The notes beneath the pieces were generated by a model, which was not told where the DNA came from, ran no database searches, and worked only from the letters and a program-made list of their open reading frames with translations. A program made the translations under genes and the position numbers. From the NCBI RefSeq assembly GCF_023093535.1, contig NZ_CP095757.1, positions 2,294,001-2,358,000 of the forward strand: 64,000 bases of DNA. Direction: 5' to 3'. Positions 40,393 to 48,112 of this stretch are shown one piece after another (the stretch's first letter is position 1; each line of letters opens with the position of its first letter). This DNA comes from Halovivax limisalsi. GTDB lineage: Archaea; Halobacteriota; Halobacteria; Halobacteriales; Natrialbaceae.

Positions 40393-40668
40393 TCAGTGCT
40401 CCGGCTCCGGGTTCCAGGAGAAGTCCAGCACGACGGCCAGTGTGAACACGATCACACCGACGACGACCGCGGCGAAGCTCCGCAGCACGGGCTCGAGCGG
40501 ATCGTACGGGTCCGACGGGACCAACTGATTCCAGATGTCCGCGTAGACGCCGAGGATTTCGTAGGCGCCGTAGAGGACGAGGACGACGCCGACCACGAGC
40601 AGGAGGCGGTTGACGATCGCTCCGTCGACCAGCGTTTCGCGTACCGGATCGGTGAGTTTCTCGAACAT
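40393..40668 (-). CDS. Small two-helix membrane protein, unknown function
   Basis: The 91-residue protein has two hydrophobic segments, about residues 20-42 (RLLLVVGVVLVLYGAYEIL) and 62-84 (LRSFAAVVVGVIVFTLAVVL), joined by an acidic loop with DIWNQLVPSDPYDPLEP. It is probably an integral membrane protein. It lies between rps17e and the divergent asd gene, without clear partners. No family is recognised. Confidence 0.7.
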   Translation of the reverse strand: MFEKLTDPVRETLVDGAIVNRLLLVVGVVLVLYGAYEILGVYADIWNQLVPSDPYDPLEPVLRSFAAVVVGVIVFTLAVVLDFSWNPEPEH

Positions 40669-40910
40669 GGGTATGTGGATGCCCCGACTCGGGCTGGTGA
40701 GCGGCCCAGCGACCGAATCGGGGTCGTTGGCCGAAAATTCGGCTGACGGCGCTTAATAGCTTCTATTCGGCACACGGTCGGCGTCGGATGGCGCGTCGCA
40801 GTCGCGACGCCGCCCGGTTCCGCGAGCGCGGCAGTCGCGATCGCACCGTGCGGGGTCTATATTTGTGTGCACCCAAACTGTTTTCCTCGGTCGTAGCCGA
40901 GACGACGACG

Positions 40911-41945
40911 ATGACTGTCACCGTCGGAGTCCTCGGCGCCACCGGCGCGGTCGGACAGCGATTGGTCGAACACCTCGATCCGCACCCGCAGTTCGAGATC
41001 GCGGCCCTGACAGCGAGCGAATCGAGCGCGGGGTCGACGTATCGGGCGGCGGCGAAGTGGCGAACGGGGACGCCGATCCCGGAGGACGTCGCGGAGATGA
41101 CCGTCACGCGAACCGCGCCGTCGGCCGTTCCCGACGACGTCGACCTCCTCTTCTCGTCGCTGCCCTCCGCCGTCGGCGCCGAGGTCGAACCCGCCTTCTG
41201 CGAGGCCGGCTACGTCGTCTCCTCGAACTCGTCGAACGAGCGGATGGCCCCGGACGTGCCGCTGGTCGTCCCCGAGGTCAACGCCGAGCACCTCGACCTC
41301 TTGGAAGTCCAGCGCGACGAACGCGGGTGGGACGGCGCGCTGGTGAAAAATCCGAACTGCTCGACGATCACCTTCGTCCCGACGCTGGCCGCGCTCTCGG
41401 ACCTGGACCTCGAACGCGTCCACGTCGCGACGCTCCAGGCCGTCTCCGGCGCGGGCTACGACGGCGTCACGTCGATGGAGATCCTCGACAACGCCGTCCC
41501 CCACATCGGCGGGGAGGAGGAAAAACTCGAGACGGAGTCGCGAAAACTGCTGGGCACGTTCGACGGCGCCGAGATCGTCGAAGACTCCGTCGAGGTCGCC
41601 GCGTCGTGCAACCGGATCCCGACGCTCGACGGTCACCTCGAGAACGTCTGGATCGAGAGCGCCGAGCCGGTGTCGATCGAGGAGGTGACGACGAAGATGA
41701 CCGAGTACCCGTCCCTCCCGCTTCACTCCTCGCCGGATCAGCTCATCACCGTCTTCGACGAGCCCGACCGTCCGCAGCCCCGCCTCGATCGGGGACGCGG
41801 CGACGGGATGTCCATCTCCGTCGGCGGCTTCAAGGAGTCTCCATTCGGGGTGCAGTACAACTGCCTGGCGCACAATACGATCCGCGGCGCCGCAGGCGCG
41901 AGCCTCCTCAACGGCGAACTCCTCCTCGACCGCGGCTACCTCTAG
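40911..41945 (+). CDS. asd: Aspartate-semialdehyde dehydrogenase
   Basis: Asd reduces aspartyl phosphate to aspartate semialdehyde, the branch point to lysine, threonine and methionine. The 344-residue protein has VGVLGATGAVGQRLVEHL for NADP binding and VKNPNCSTITF with the catalytic Cys150. Next comes SGAGYDGVTSMEILDN, and a late VGGFKESPFGVQYNCLAHNT. These features match the archaeal/fungal type. The ATG at 40911 matches the conserved start. A tctatattt element at 40856-40864 would give a 5' leader of some 25 bases. Confidence 0.95.
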   Translation: MTVTVGVLGATGAVGQRLVEHLDPHPQFEIAALTASESSAGSTYRAAAKWRTGTPIPEDVAEMTVTRTAPSAVPDDVDLLFSSLPSAVGAEVEPAFCEAGYVVSSNSSNERMAPDVPLVVPEVNAEHLDLLEVQRDERGWDGALVKNPNCSTITFVPTLAALSDLDLERVHVATLQAVSGAGYDGVTSMEILDNAVPHIGGEEEKLETESRKLLGTFDGAEIVEDSVEVAASCNRIPTLDGHLENVWIESAEPVSIEEVTTKMTEYPSLPLHSSPDQLITVFDEPDRPQPRLDRGRGDGMSISVGGFKESPFGVQYNCLAHNTIRGAAGASLLNGELLLDRGYL

Positions 41946-42067
41946 CTGCAGCCGCGCGTAGACCGATCCGCTTCCGGGATTCGGTTTCGACCGGCTCGGG
42001 GCTGTCGATCGGATTACGATAGCCGGAGTGACCCATCTGTGACGGTGTTGACCGCCTGAATCGAACC

Positions 42068-42075
42068 GCTTAATC
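42068..42075 (+). promoter_or_regulatory. TATA-like element of the hbd-ech pair
   Basis: The gcttaatc motif lies about 28 bases before the ATG at 42100. This supports that start over the GTG 21 bases earlier. Confidence 0.5.
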
Positions 42076-42099
42076 GGCGTGGCGATCCATGCTCCGCGC

Positions 42100-43005
42100 A
42101 TGGACGTAACGGTACTCGGAGCCGGTACGATGGGACGCGGTATCGCCCAGGTGTCCGCGCAGGCGGGCCACGAGGTGGTCGTCCGCGATCTCGACCCCGA
42201 CCTCGTCGAGGCGGGGCTCGACGGAATCGAATCGACGTTGCAGGAGGGCGTCGATCGCGAGAAGGTTACGCCGACGGCGCGCGACGAGACGATGGCGCGG
42301 CTGTCCGGGACGACGGACCTCGAGGACGCTGTCACCGGCGCGGATCTCGTGATCGAGGCGGTGCCGGAGGACCTCGAACTCAAGCAACAGACGTTCGAGC
42401 GCGTCGAACCGGTCGTGTCGGCCGAAACGATCATCGCTTCGAACACCTCGTCGCTCTCGCTGTCGGCCATCGCCAGCGTCCTCGATCAGCCCGAGCGCGC
42501 GATCGGGCTGCACTTCTTCAATCCGGTCCATCTCATGTCGCTGGTCGAGATCGTCGTCCCGCAACAGGCGAGCGGGGAGACGGTCGACGTCGCGGAGACG
42601 TTCGTCGAGGGTATCGAAAAGGAGCCGATCACGGTCAGGGACGCCGCCGGATTCGCGTCGTCGCGCCTCGGCGTAGCGCTCGGCGTCGAAGCGATCCGGA
42701 TGCTCGAGACCGGGGTTGCGGGACCGCGGGATCTCGACCGCGCGATGACGCTGGGGTACAATCACCCGATGGGGCCGATCGAACTCACCGACGTCGTCGG
42801 GCTCGACGTGCGACTCGACATCCTCGAACACCTCCGCTCGGAGCTGGGCGAGCGATTTCGGCCGCCGCAACTGCTCCGCCAGCGGGTTCGGGCCGGCGCG
42901 CTCGGGAAGAAGTCCGGCGAGGGATTCTACGTCTGGGAGGACGGCGAGATCGTCGGCGTGAGCGACGCTGTCGCCGCCCAGTGCGGAGGTGAGAACGGTG
43001 TCTGA
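42100..43005 (+). CDS. 3-hydroxyacyl-CoA (3-hydroxybutyryl-CoA) dehydrogenase
   Basis: The 301-residue enzyme oxidises 3-hydroxyacyl-CoA with NAD, or runs the reverse reaction. The N-terminal Rossmann fold has VTVLGAGTMGRGIAQVSAQAGHEVVVRD. The catalytic part contains ASNTSSLSLSAIA, IGLHFFNPVHLM with the active-site His, and GFASSRLGVAL. Substrate specificity lies in the C-terminal helices (DRAMTLGYNHPMGPIELTD). It is followed, with an 8-base overlap, by an enoyl-CoA hydratase. The two act on consecutive beta-oxidation intermediates. Confidence 0.94.
   Translation: MDVTVLGAGTMGRGIAQVSAQAGHEVVVRDLDPDLVEAGLDGIESTLQEGVDREKVTPTARDETMARLSGTTDLEDAVTGADLVIEAVPEDLELKQQTFERVEPVVSAETIIASNTSSLSLSAIASVLDQPERAIGLHFFNPVHLMSLVEIVVPQQASGETVDVAETFVEGIEKEPITVRDAAGFASSRLGVALGVEAIRMLETGVAGPRDLDRAMTLGYNHPMGPIELTDVVGLDVRLDILEHLRSELGERFRPPQLLRQRVRAGALGKKSGEGFYVWEDGEIVGVSDAVAAQCGGENGV
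42985..42990 (+). promoter_or_regulatory. Shine-Dalgarno site inside the 3-hydroxyacyl-CoA dehydrogenase gene
   Basis: A perfect ggaggt lies 7 bases before the GTG at 42998. It marks that codon, rather than the in-frame GTG at 42989 which overlaps it, as the start of the hydratase gene. Internal operon genes in haloarchaea do use such sites. Confidence 0.65.
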
Positions 43006-43819
43006 GTCCGAGGCCGACGTGCTGGAGCGAGCCTACGAGACCATCGGCGTCGCGATCGGCGAGCACGCCGACTTCGTCGCGACGGTGACGATCGACCGAC
43101 CGGAGGCGCGCAACGCGCTGAACGCGACCGTTCGCGAGGAACTCGTCGACGCGCTGACCGCCCTCGAAGCCGACGAGCGCGCGCGGGTCGTCGTCCTCAC
43201 CGGCTCCGACGAGGCCAAGGCGTTCGTCGCCGGCGCCGACGTCGCCGAACTGCGCGAGCGAACGCTCGTCGAACAGCGCGAAAAGAGCAAACGGCCGCGG
43301 GTCTACGAGACGGTCGACGAACTCGACCTCCCCGTGCTCGCCCGGATCAACGGTCACGCCCTCGGCGGCGGGTGCGAACTGGCGGTCGCCTGCGACGTCC
43401 GCATCGCCGACGAGCGTGCCAAACTCGGCCAGCCGGAGATCACCCTCGGGTTGATCCCGGGCGGCGGGGCCACCCAGCGGCTCCCGAGGCTGATCGGCGA
43501 AGGCCACGCGATGCGACTCATCTGCTCCGGCGAACTCGTCGACGCAGACGAGGCGGGGCGGATCGGCCTGGTGGAGGACGTCTGTGCGCCCGATGAACTC
43601 GACGACGCCGTCTACGACCTCGCCGGGTCGATGGCGGAGAACAGTCCGCTGGCGCTCCAGTACGCGACGCAGGCGGTCAGAGCGAGCGCGCGCCAGCCGC
43701 TGGAGGCGGGTCTCGAGTACGAGAAATCCCTCTTCGTGCAACTGTTCGCGACCGAGGACAAGAACGAGGGTATCGACGCGTTCTTCGAGGATCGCGACCC
43801 CGAGTGGTCCGGACGGTAG
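42998..43819 (+). CDS. Enoyl-CoA hydratase/isomerase family protein
   Basis: The 273-residue crotonase-fold protein has RPEARNALNATVREELVDAL at the start of the fold and AFVAGADVAEL for the first oxyanion-hole strand. It also has RINGHALGGGCELAVACDVRIADE and KLGQPEITLGLIPGGGATQRLPRLIG, where the Glu of PEI is a hydratase catalytic residue. This suits hydration of enoyl-CoA to 3-hydroxyacyl-CoA, the substrate of the dehydrogenase encoded just upstream. The start is a GTG chosen by the Shine-Dalgarno site at 42985. There is a short N-terminal acidic extension. Confidence 0.93.
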   Translation: MSESEADVLERAYETIGVAIGEHADFVATVTIDRPEARNALNATVREELVDALTALEADERARVVVLTGSDEAKAFVAGADVAELRERTLVEQREKSKRPRVYETVDELDLPVLARINGHALGGGCELAVACDVRIADERAKLGQPEITLGLIPGGGATQRLPRLIGEGHAMRLICSGELVDADEAGRIGLVEDVCAPDELDDAVYDLAGSMAENSPLALQYATQAVRASARQPLEAGLEYEKSLFVQLFATEDKNEGIDAFFEDRDPEWSGR

Positions 43820-43879
43820 GTTCTGCATCCGTGAGCTCGAATCGGGTGGGAGACGGTACGCCCGATATCGACGGGAATG

Positions 43880-43928
43880 GTGGGCCCGAACGAATCGGAA
43901 TCGTGGCCCGAAGGAATAGTGGCCCGAA
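43880..43928 (+). repeat. Three short direct repeats
   Basis: The unit gtgg(g)cccgaa occurs at 43880-43890, 43903-43912 and 43919-43928, just downstream of the hydratase gene. No function is visible. Confidence 0.5.
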
Positions 43929-44013
43929 CCGGGACGCGTCCTCGAGGAGCCCGTTCGGACCGAAGTTACGTGAGAGTCGAGTCCGCAGAGGCGATCGGAC
44001 GAACGGCGGTGGC

Positions 44014-44247
44014 TCAATCCGCCGAGATGGGCGTCGCGCTGCCGGTCTGGCTCGCGGTCCCGGAGGCGTCGTCGGACGCCGTCTCCGGACCGTTGACGAA
44101 CATGGCGTGGCCGATGAAGACGGCGGCCACCATCGCCCCCAGCGGCACGGCGACTGACGTGGGCAAACCGACGATGCTGAGCAGCGCGGCGGTTCCGAGC
44201 AGTGACGTCGGGATCAGCGTCAGGACGATGTCGTAATAGTGAGCCAT
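44014..44247 (-). CDS. Small two-helix haloarchaeal membrane protein
   Basis: The 77-residue protein starts MAHYYDIVLTLIPTSLLGTA and has two hydrophobic helices: about residues 7-28 (IVLTLIPTSLLGTAALLSIV) and 34-54 (VAVPLGAMVAAVFIGHAMFV). A short Ser/Thr/Ala-rich acidic tail follows. The length and pattern match small conserved membrane proteins of haloarchaea, but no function is known to me. A clear gtatataaag element about 28 bases upstream marks the ATG at 44247 as the start. Confidence 0.75.
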   Translation of the reverse strand: MAHYYDIVLTLIPTSLLGTAALLSIVGLPTSVAVPLGAMVAAVFIGHAMFVNGPETASDDASGTASQTGSATPISAD

Positions 44248-44560
44248 AGCTAGTGCAAACAACGGGAAACAGGTATATAAAGATTCGGCATAATGGGGTC
44301 GTACTCGATACGATCCACATGGCTATCCACGAGGGATTGTACCCATAACTTATCTGGACTCGATGGATGAGTTCGGTGCGCCTGTCCACCGGGCGTTGGA
44401 CGAATACGGTCGGCGCTACCGTGGTACGGGCACATCGGATCGGAGGATCGCACGTCAGACGTCGAGACGATGCCCGCTATCGAGTCATGAGCGATACCCA
44501 TCCCGAGTGTCCCCGGAAGTCGTCGGTTCACCGCGGACTCCAGTTTCGTTCCGGCGTCGA
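44248..44560. other. 313-base gap without a supported gene
   Basis: This stretch contains the promoter of the 77-residue membrane protein (44273-44282) and an AT-rich patch around 44290-44355. Open frames here are basic and lack motifs, and I see no RNA gene. Confidence 0.6.
44273..44282 (-). promoter_or_regulatory. TATA element of the 77-residue membrane protein gene
   Basis: Minus-strand ctttatatac about 28 bases before the ATG at 44247, one of the strongest TATA matches in the window. Confidence 0.6.
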
Positions 44561-44992
44561 TCACGGGGTCGTCGCCCCAACGCGGTGACGGTAGGCGCGA
44601 ACCAGGACGTCGCCGGCGTGCACGCCGACGAGGATGATGGCGCCGAACCCGGTGAAGACCGCGGTGAACTCCCACGGAACGCCGCCAGGGAGCGGTGGCG
44701 ACCCGCGCAGCAGGAATCCGACGTTCGCGGCCGCGAACCAGCAGACGACGAGCAACCGGAGTCGATCGACGGCACCGGCGGGCGGGTTCGGATAGAGACC
44801 GCCGAGGACCGATATCGTGAGCCAGCCGAGGAGGAACGGCGCGACGGTCTCTCCGGTCCTGAGCAGGTTGCCGAACGGATCGCCCCCGTGTGTTTGTTGG
44901 CCGACAACCACGAGCCCGACGATCGCGATACAATCGAGGAGGAGGACGGGTCCCCATCGCGCGACGGATCCGGCCGACGTCCGAGTACCCAT
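44561..44992 (-). CDS. DUF3054-family membrane protein
   Basis: The 143-residue protein has four hydrophobic segments at about 10-30, 45-62, 78-97 and 108-130. It has the RTGETVAPFLLGWL and DRLRLLVVCWFAAANVGFLLRG stretches typical of DUF3054, a family of small bacterial and archaeal integral membrane proteins of unknown role. An aaatctatac element at 45016-45025 lies about 28 bases before the ATG at 44992; an in-frame GTG at 45004 is therefore less likely to be the start. It diverges from the J-domain gene. Confidence 0.8.
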   Translation of the reverse strand: MGTRTSAGSVARWGPVLLLDCIAIVGLVVVGQQTHGGDPFGNLLRTGETVAPFLLGWLTISVLGGLYPNPPAGAVDRLRLLVVCWFAAANVGFLLRGSPPLPGGVPWEFTAVFTGFGAIILVGVHAGDVLVRAYRHRVGATTP

Positions 44993-45015
44993 ACTCGGAT
45001 CCACCGGGCGCCCAC

Positions 45016-45025
45016 GTATAGATTT
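45016..45025 (-). promoter_or_regulatory. TATA-like element of the DUF3054 gene
   Basis: Minus-strand aaatctatac about 28 bases before the ATG at 44992. Confidence 0.5.
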
Positions 45026-45151
45026 CTCGAACCGATCCCGCTCGACCGTCTCGTCGTCCCGCTCGAGCGGCGGTGCTATCGACGGCGACGTGATTCCGTC
45101 GCCCGATCGATTCCCACCCGGCGGGGGCGATCAATCATACGGAGAGCAGAA

Positions 45152-45161
45152 CTAATATATC
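45152..45161 (+). promoter_or_regulatory. TATA-like element of the zinc-ribbon J-domain gene
   Basis: The ctaatatatc motif lies about 28 bases before the ATG at 45184. Confidence 0.55.
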
Positions 45162-45183
45162 AGTAACCCGTAGAAGTCGACAG

Positions 45184-45837
45184 ATGGGAGTGGCCGACGA
45201 TCGGCAACCGGGGTGTGATGGGTGCGATCGGACCGTCGCCGTCGAGAATCTCCGGACCGTCTCGATGCCGGACGGCAGCTCGCTCGCCTGCTGCCCCCAG
45301 TGTGAACCACACGCCCGGTCCGCCGCGAAGAAACTCGCCGAACTCGAGACGAATCGCGACCAGTGTGACGGCTGTACCGATACGTTCCCGACGACCTCGC
45401 TCGACGACGTGGTACTCACCGACGGGACCGTCGTGACCCTCTGTCAGTCGTGTCGTCGTGACGCGCCCGGCTCCTCGGGCACCGACGACTCGGCGGAACC
45501 GGCCGAGACGACCGAGATCGCCCGCCGGAAGAATCTCTGTAGCCAGTGTCACGAGTGGCACTCGGCGGAACTCTACCGCGTGACGCTGATCCACGACCGG
45601 ACCGAGACGCTCTGTGAATCGTGCAAGCGCGCGGCGGAACGGGAGGGAATCGTCGTCGACGTACAGATGCGAAAGACGGAAGCGAGAGACATTCTCGACG
45701 TGGAGGAAGGTGCGAGCGAACGCGAAATTCGACGCGCGTTTCTCGGACGGATCAAGCAGGCCCACCCCGATCGCTCGACCGGCAGTACGGACGCCTTCCG
45801 CCTCGTCAAAGCGGCTTACGATCGACTCTCCGACTGA
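45184..45837 (+). CDS. Protein with three zinc ribbons and a C-terminal J domain
   Basis: The 217-residue protein has three CxxC-CxxC pairs: Cys11/14 with 37/40, Cys61/64 with 87/90, and Cys119/122 with 144/147. Each pair is spaced 20-26 residues apart, as in treble-clef or ribbon modules. The C-terminal 50 residues (about 165-217) form a J domain, with ARDILDVEEGASEREIRRAF and the HPD triad at 194-196, which in DnaJ proteins stimulates the Hsp70 (DnaK) ATPase. This order, zinc modules first and J domain last, is the reverse of classic DnaJ, and no G/F region or substrate-binding domain is present. It could be a specialised Hsp70 adaptor. Its 3' end overlaps the convergent TIR gene by 22 bases. 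Confidence 0.85.
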   Translation: MGVADDRQPGCDGCDRTVAVENLRTVSMPDGSSLACCPQCEPHARSAAKKLAELETNRDQCDGCTDTFPTTSLDDVVLTDGTVVTLCQSCRRDAPGSSGTDDSAEPAETTEIARRKNLCSQCHEWHSAELYRVTLIHDRTETLCESCKRAAEREGIVVDVQMRKTEARDILDVEEGASEREIRRAFLGRIKQAHPDRSTGSTDAFRLVKAAYDRLSD

Positions 45838-46475
45838 TTCGTTCCCACAACGTTCGTCGGGCTCTCCCCGCCCGGCTCTGCCCGGCGAACGAATCCGATC
45901 GTCGCTGGATCGAAGTAATAAGACGTCTCGCAGACGTCACAGTCCGTCTCGAGCAGCTGACCGTGCGTGTGCAGCTTCCACAGTTTCGTCTGCCCGATCT
46001 CGAGTTCGAGCGTGACCGGGTGCCCGCAGTCCGCGAGCGTACACGGGAACCGGATGTACCAGTTCGGCACCGAGAGCGCACCGATGGGCGCGAGTTCGGA
46101 GCGGAGCCGACAGAGGAGATTGAAGATCGTCACCGACGGATTCTCGCGATCGATCGAGACGCCTTCGACGCCGTCGATGAACCCGCCCACCGTCGCTTCG
46201 GTATCGTACATCGGTAGGACCGGAATGCCCTTCGCGATCGCGTACCCCACCTCTTGATTGATCCACTGACTACGGACCGCATCGTCCGTCAGAACCGCGA
46301 CGACGATGTCCGAATTCGCCAGCCGACCTTCGAGCCGATCGCGACTGCGACCGGATTCGATCTCCTCGAGCGCGAGGTGGACGCCGAACGGGAAATTCTT
46401 GACCGTCGAGAAGAGCTCCTGGACCAGTTCGAGGTCCGTCGGATCGTGCGAGACGAACACCTGTTCACCGGACAT
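45816..46475 (-). CDS. TIR-domain protein with C-terminal zinc ribbon
   Basis: The 219-residue protein starts MSGEQVFVSHDPTDLELVQEL. It has a TIR fold: the strand-A VFVSH box, GVHLALEEIESGRSRDRLEGRLANSDIVVAVLTDDAV, and SQWINQEVGYAIAKGIPVLPMY. Glu75, four residues after Trp71, aligns with the catalytic Glu of NAD-cleaving TIR domains such as SARM1. Residues 140-195 hold Cys145, Cys150, Cys179 and Cys182, a probable zinc ribbon that could bind nucleic acid or protein. TIR proteins in prokaryotes often act in antiviral defence by degrading NAD or making signal molecules. No known defence partner (such as ThsA or an Argonaute) is next to it, so the role is inferred. Confidence 0.85.
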   Translation of the reverse strand: MSGEQVFVSHDPTDLELVQELFSTVKNFPFGVHLALEEIESGRSRDRLEGRLANSDIVVAVLTDDAVRSQWINQEVGYAIAKGIPVLPMYDTEATVGGFIDGVEGVSIDRENPSVTIFNLLCRLRSELAPIGALSVPNWYIRFPCTLADCGHPVTLELEIGQTKLWKLHTHGQLLETDCDVCETSYYFDPATIGFVRRAEPGGESPTNVVGTNQSESRS

Positions 46476-46502
46476 CGTCAGTTACCCTAGCAAGCGCACT
46501 GA

Positions 46503-46514
46503 CCGTTATTAATG
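46503..46514 (-). promoter_or_regulatory. TATA-like element of the TIR gene
   Basis: Minus-strand cattaataacgg, about 28-39 bases before the ATG at 46475. It lies next to the inverted repeat at 46515. Confidence 0.5.
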
Positions 46515-46534
46515 TATCTACCTCGGTGTAGATA
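46515..46534. promoter_or_regulatory. Inverted repeat upstream of the TIR promoter, candidate operator
   Basis: tatctac (46515-46521) and gtagata (46528-46534) form a 7-bp inverted repeat with a 6-base spacer, directly upstream of the TATA element of the TIR gene. A related tatcta half-site lies at 46561-46566. Confidence 0.4.
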
Positions 46535-46660
46535 GTTTAGTTTGCGTTCGCTACGCTAATTATCTATAGTTTCATCAGGGCATTCGTCCGTTGGAGGTAA
46601 CATTCTCGGGATCATCACGCCAATTCTGTTCAGTTCCGATCGGAGGAACGGGGTAACACC

Positions 46661-47305
46661 TTAGATTGACGATACGAGGTCGTCGAGCGCGGCTCCGGGA
46701 TCGGACGCTTTCGCGACGCCGCTTGCGAGCAATACGCCATCCGCGCCGAGCGCTCGTGCCGCGTCGACGTCGGCGCCCGTCGAGATGCCGGCGCCGCAGA
46801 GGACCGAGACCGATTCGTCGACGCGAGCCGCCGCGGCCACGGCGTCTTCGACGACGTCGGGGTCCCCCTGACTGACGGGCGTCCCGGTCCCGATGAGCTC
46901 GGGCGGTTCGACGGCGACGGCGTCGGGCCCGAGCGCGCACGCGGCGGCGACTTGGTCCGGGTTGTTCGCACAGACGATCGTCTCCAGCCCCGCCTCGCGA
47001 CTCGCCGCGACGGCGCCGTCGATCGAGGCGAGCGTGAGTCGCCGTTCGGAGTGGTTGAGTAGCGTCCCGGTCGCACCGGCGTCGGCCGCGTTCTCGGCCA
47101 GCGTGTGGCCGGTGTTGCTGCCCGGGTCGACGGCGTCGACGTGCTGGGCCCAGGTTTCGACCCCCGTCTCCGCAACCGCGCGGAGGTGCGTCGTCGGCGG
47201 TGCGATCGCGAGTCTGGCGTCGGTACCGCGCCCGACCGACGCGGCCGCCTCGGCGACCGCGACCGGATCGCACGGGTAGGTCTTACAGTTGACGAGAACG
47301 AACAT
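46661..47305 (-). CDS. tpiA: Triosephosphate isomerase
   Basis: TpiA interconverts dihydroxyacetone phosphate and glyceraldehyde 3-phosphate. The 214-residue protein is short, as usual in archaea. It begins [10 protein letters not shown] with the catalytic Lys8, has [11 protein letters not shown] with the electrophilic His, and [12 protein letters not shown] with the catalytic Glu. The phosphate-binding turn is [27 protein letters not shown] poly-T (cttttt) stretch about 27 bases upstream on the minus strand may be its TATA element. The gene is monocistronic. Confidence 0.95.
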   Translation of the reverse strand: MFVLVNCKTYPCDPVAVAEAAASVGRGTDARLAIAPPTTHLRAVAETGVETWAQHVDAVDPGSNTGHTLAENAADAGATGTLLNHSERRLTLASIDGAVAASREAGLETIVCANNPDQVAAACALGPDAVAVEPPELIGTGTPVSQGDPDVVEDAVAAAARVDESVSVLCGAGISTGADVDAARALGADGVLLASGVAKASDPGAALDDLVSSI

Positions 47306-47397
47306 ACAGAAGGTGCCCCCGGCGGCTGCAAAAAGATTCCGAGACTACGCGGCGGATCGGTTCCGATAGTGGTCCGGCCCGCGAGACGAGTGCGGGG

Positions 47398-47940
47398 TCA
47401 ATCCTTCCGCTTGACGACGTCGCCGAGCGTGTAGCTGCCCGTCGAGGAACCGCCCTCCCAGTCGGCCTCGGCGTCCGCGCCGGCGCCACCGGTCAGGCTG
47501 ATATCGAGGAACCGTTCGAGTTTCGACTGCACGCTGTCGCTCGGGAGCGTCTCGCCGCGTTCGAGCTTCCTGATGAGACTCGCCTTCTCGTTTAACTCGT
47601 TGGCGAGGTCGGACTGGCTGAGCTCCGCGTCCTCGCGCGCCCGCCGGATCCGATCGTCGTAATCGGAGACGAGTTCGTCCATCTCGTCGAACATGTCCGA
47701 TCGGGACGACCCGCCTCCGGACCGCCCGCCGGCCGAGCTGGCCGTCGACGCCGACCCGTCGCCGCCCCCGGAGTCGCTCGACCCGGTCGAGTACTTCGTG
47801 GACGTGCTCGACGTCGAGCTCGCCGTCTGCACCTCCGTTCCGAAGTCGGTACAGTCGGCGCAGACGTCGAGTTTCGCACCCTCGACCTTGATCTTCTTCG
47901 GGGCCGTCGTCTCGGCGCCACACATCTCACACTGAACCAT
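47398..47940 (-). CDS. Multiprotein bridging factor aMBF1 (TIGR00270 family)
   Basis: The 180-residue protein has the archaeal MBF1 layout. An N-terminal zinc ribbon (CEMCG to CADC, residues 4-30) is followed by a Ser/Gly/Thr-rich linker (about 35-85), unusually long and low in complexity. A Cro/C1-type helix-turn-helix (about 90-150, RRAREDAELSQSDLANELNEKASLIRKLERGE) closes the core. MBF1 links transcription factors and, in archaea, is associated with the small ribosomal subunit. A tttatc element about 27 bases before the ATG suggests a leaderless start. Confidence 0.92.
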   Translation of the reverse strand: MVQCEMCGAETTAPKKIKVEGAKLDVCADCTDFGTEVQTASSTSSTSTKYSTGSSDSGGGDGSASTASSAGGRSGGGSSRSDMFDEMDELVSDYDDRIRRAREDAELSQSDLANELNEKASLIRKLERGETLPSDSVQSKLERFLDISLTGGAGADAEADWEGGSSTGSYTLGDVVKRKD

Positions 47941-48112
47941 ACGTGTGGGTATTGCGTCACGCCAGATAAAGCATACGCCCCGCCGTACGCCGCGTGAACA
48001 GCGACCTGAGTCGCCCGCGAGTTGCTATCGATGACGGGCCAACCGACGGGGACCGCGGCGTCTCGAATCGCTGGCGATCCGACGAGCGTCGACCGTCCCT
48101 CCGGTCGAACCG

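Noticed and set aside
45184-46475. A complete named defence system around the TIR gene
   Set aside because: No ThsA-like, Argonaute, restriction or cyclase gene lies next to it; only the TIR effector candidate itself can be supported.
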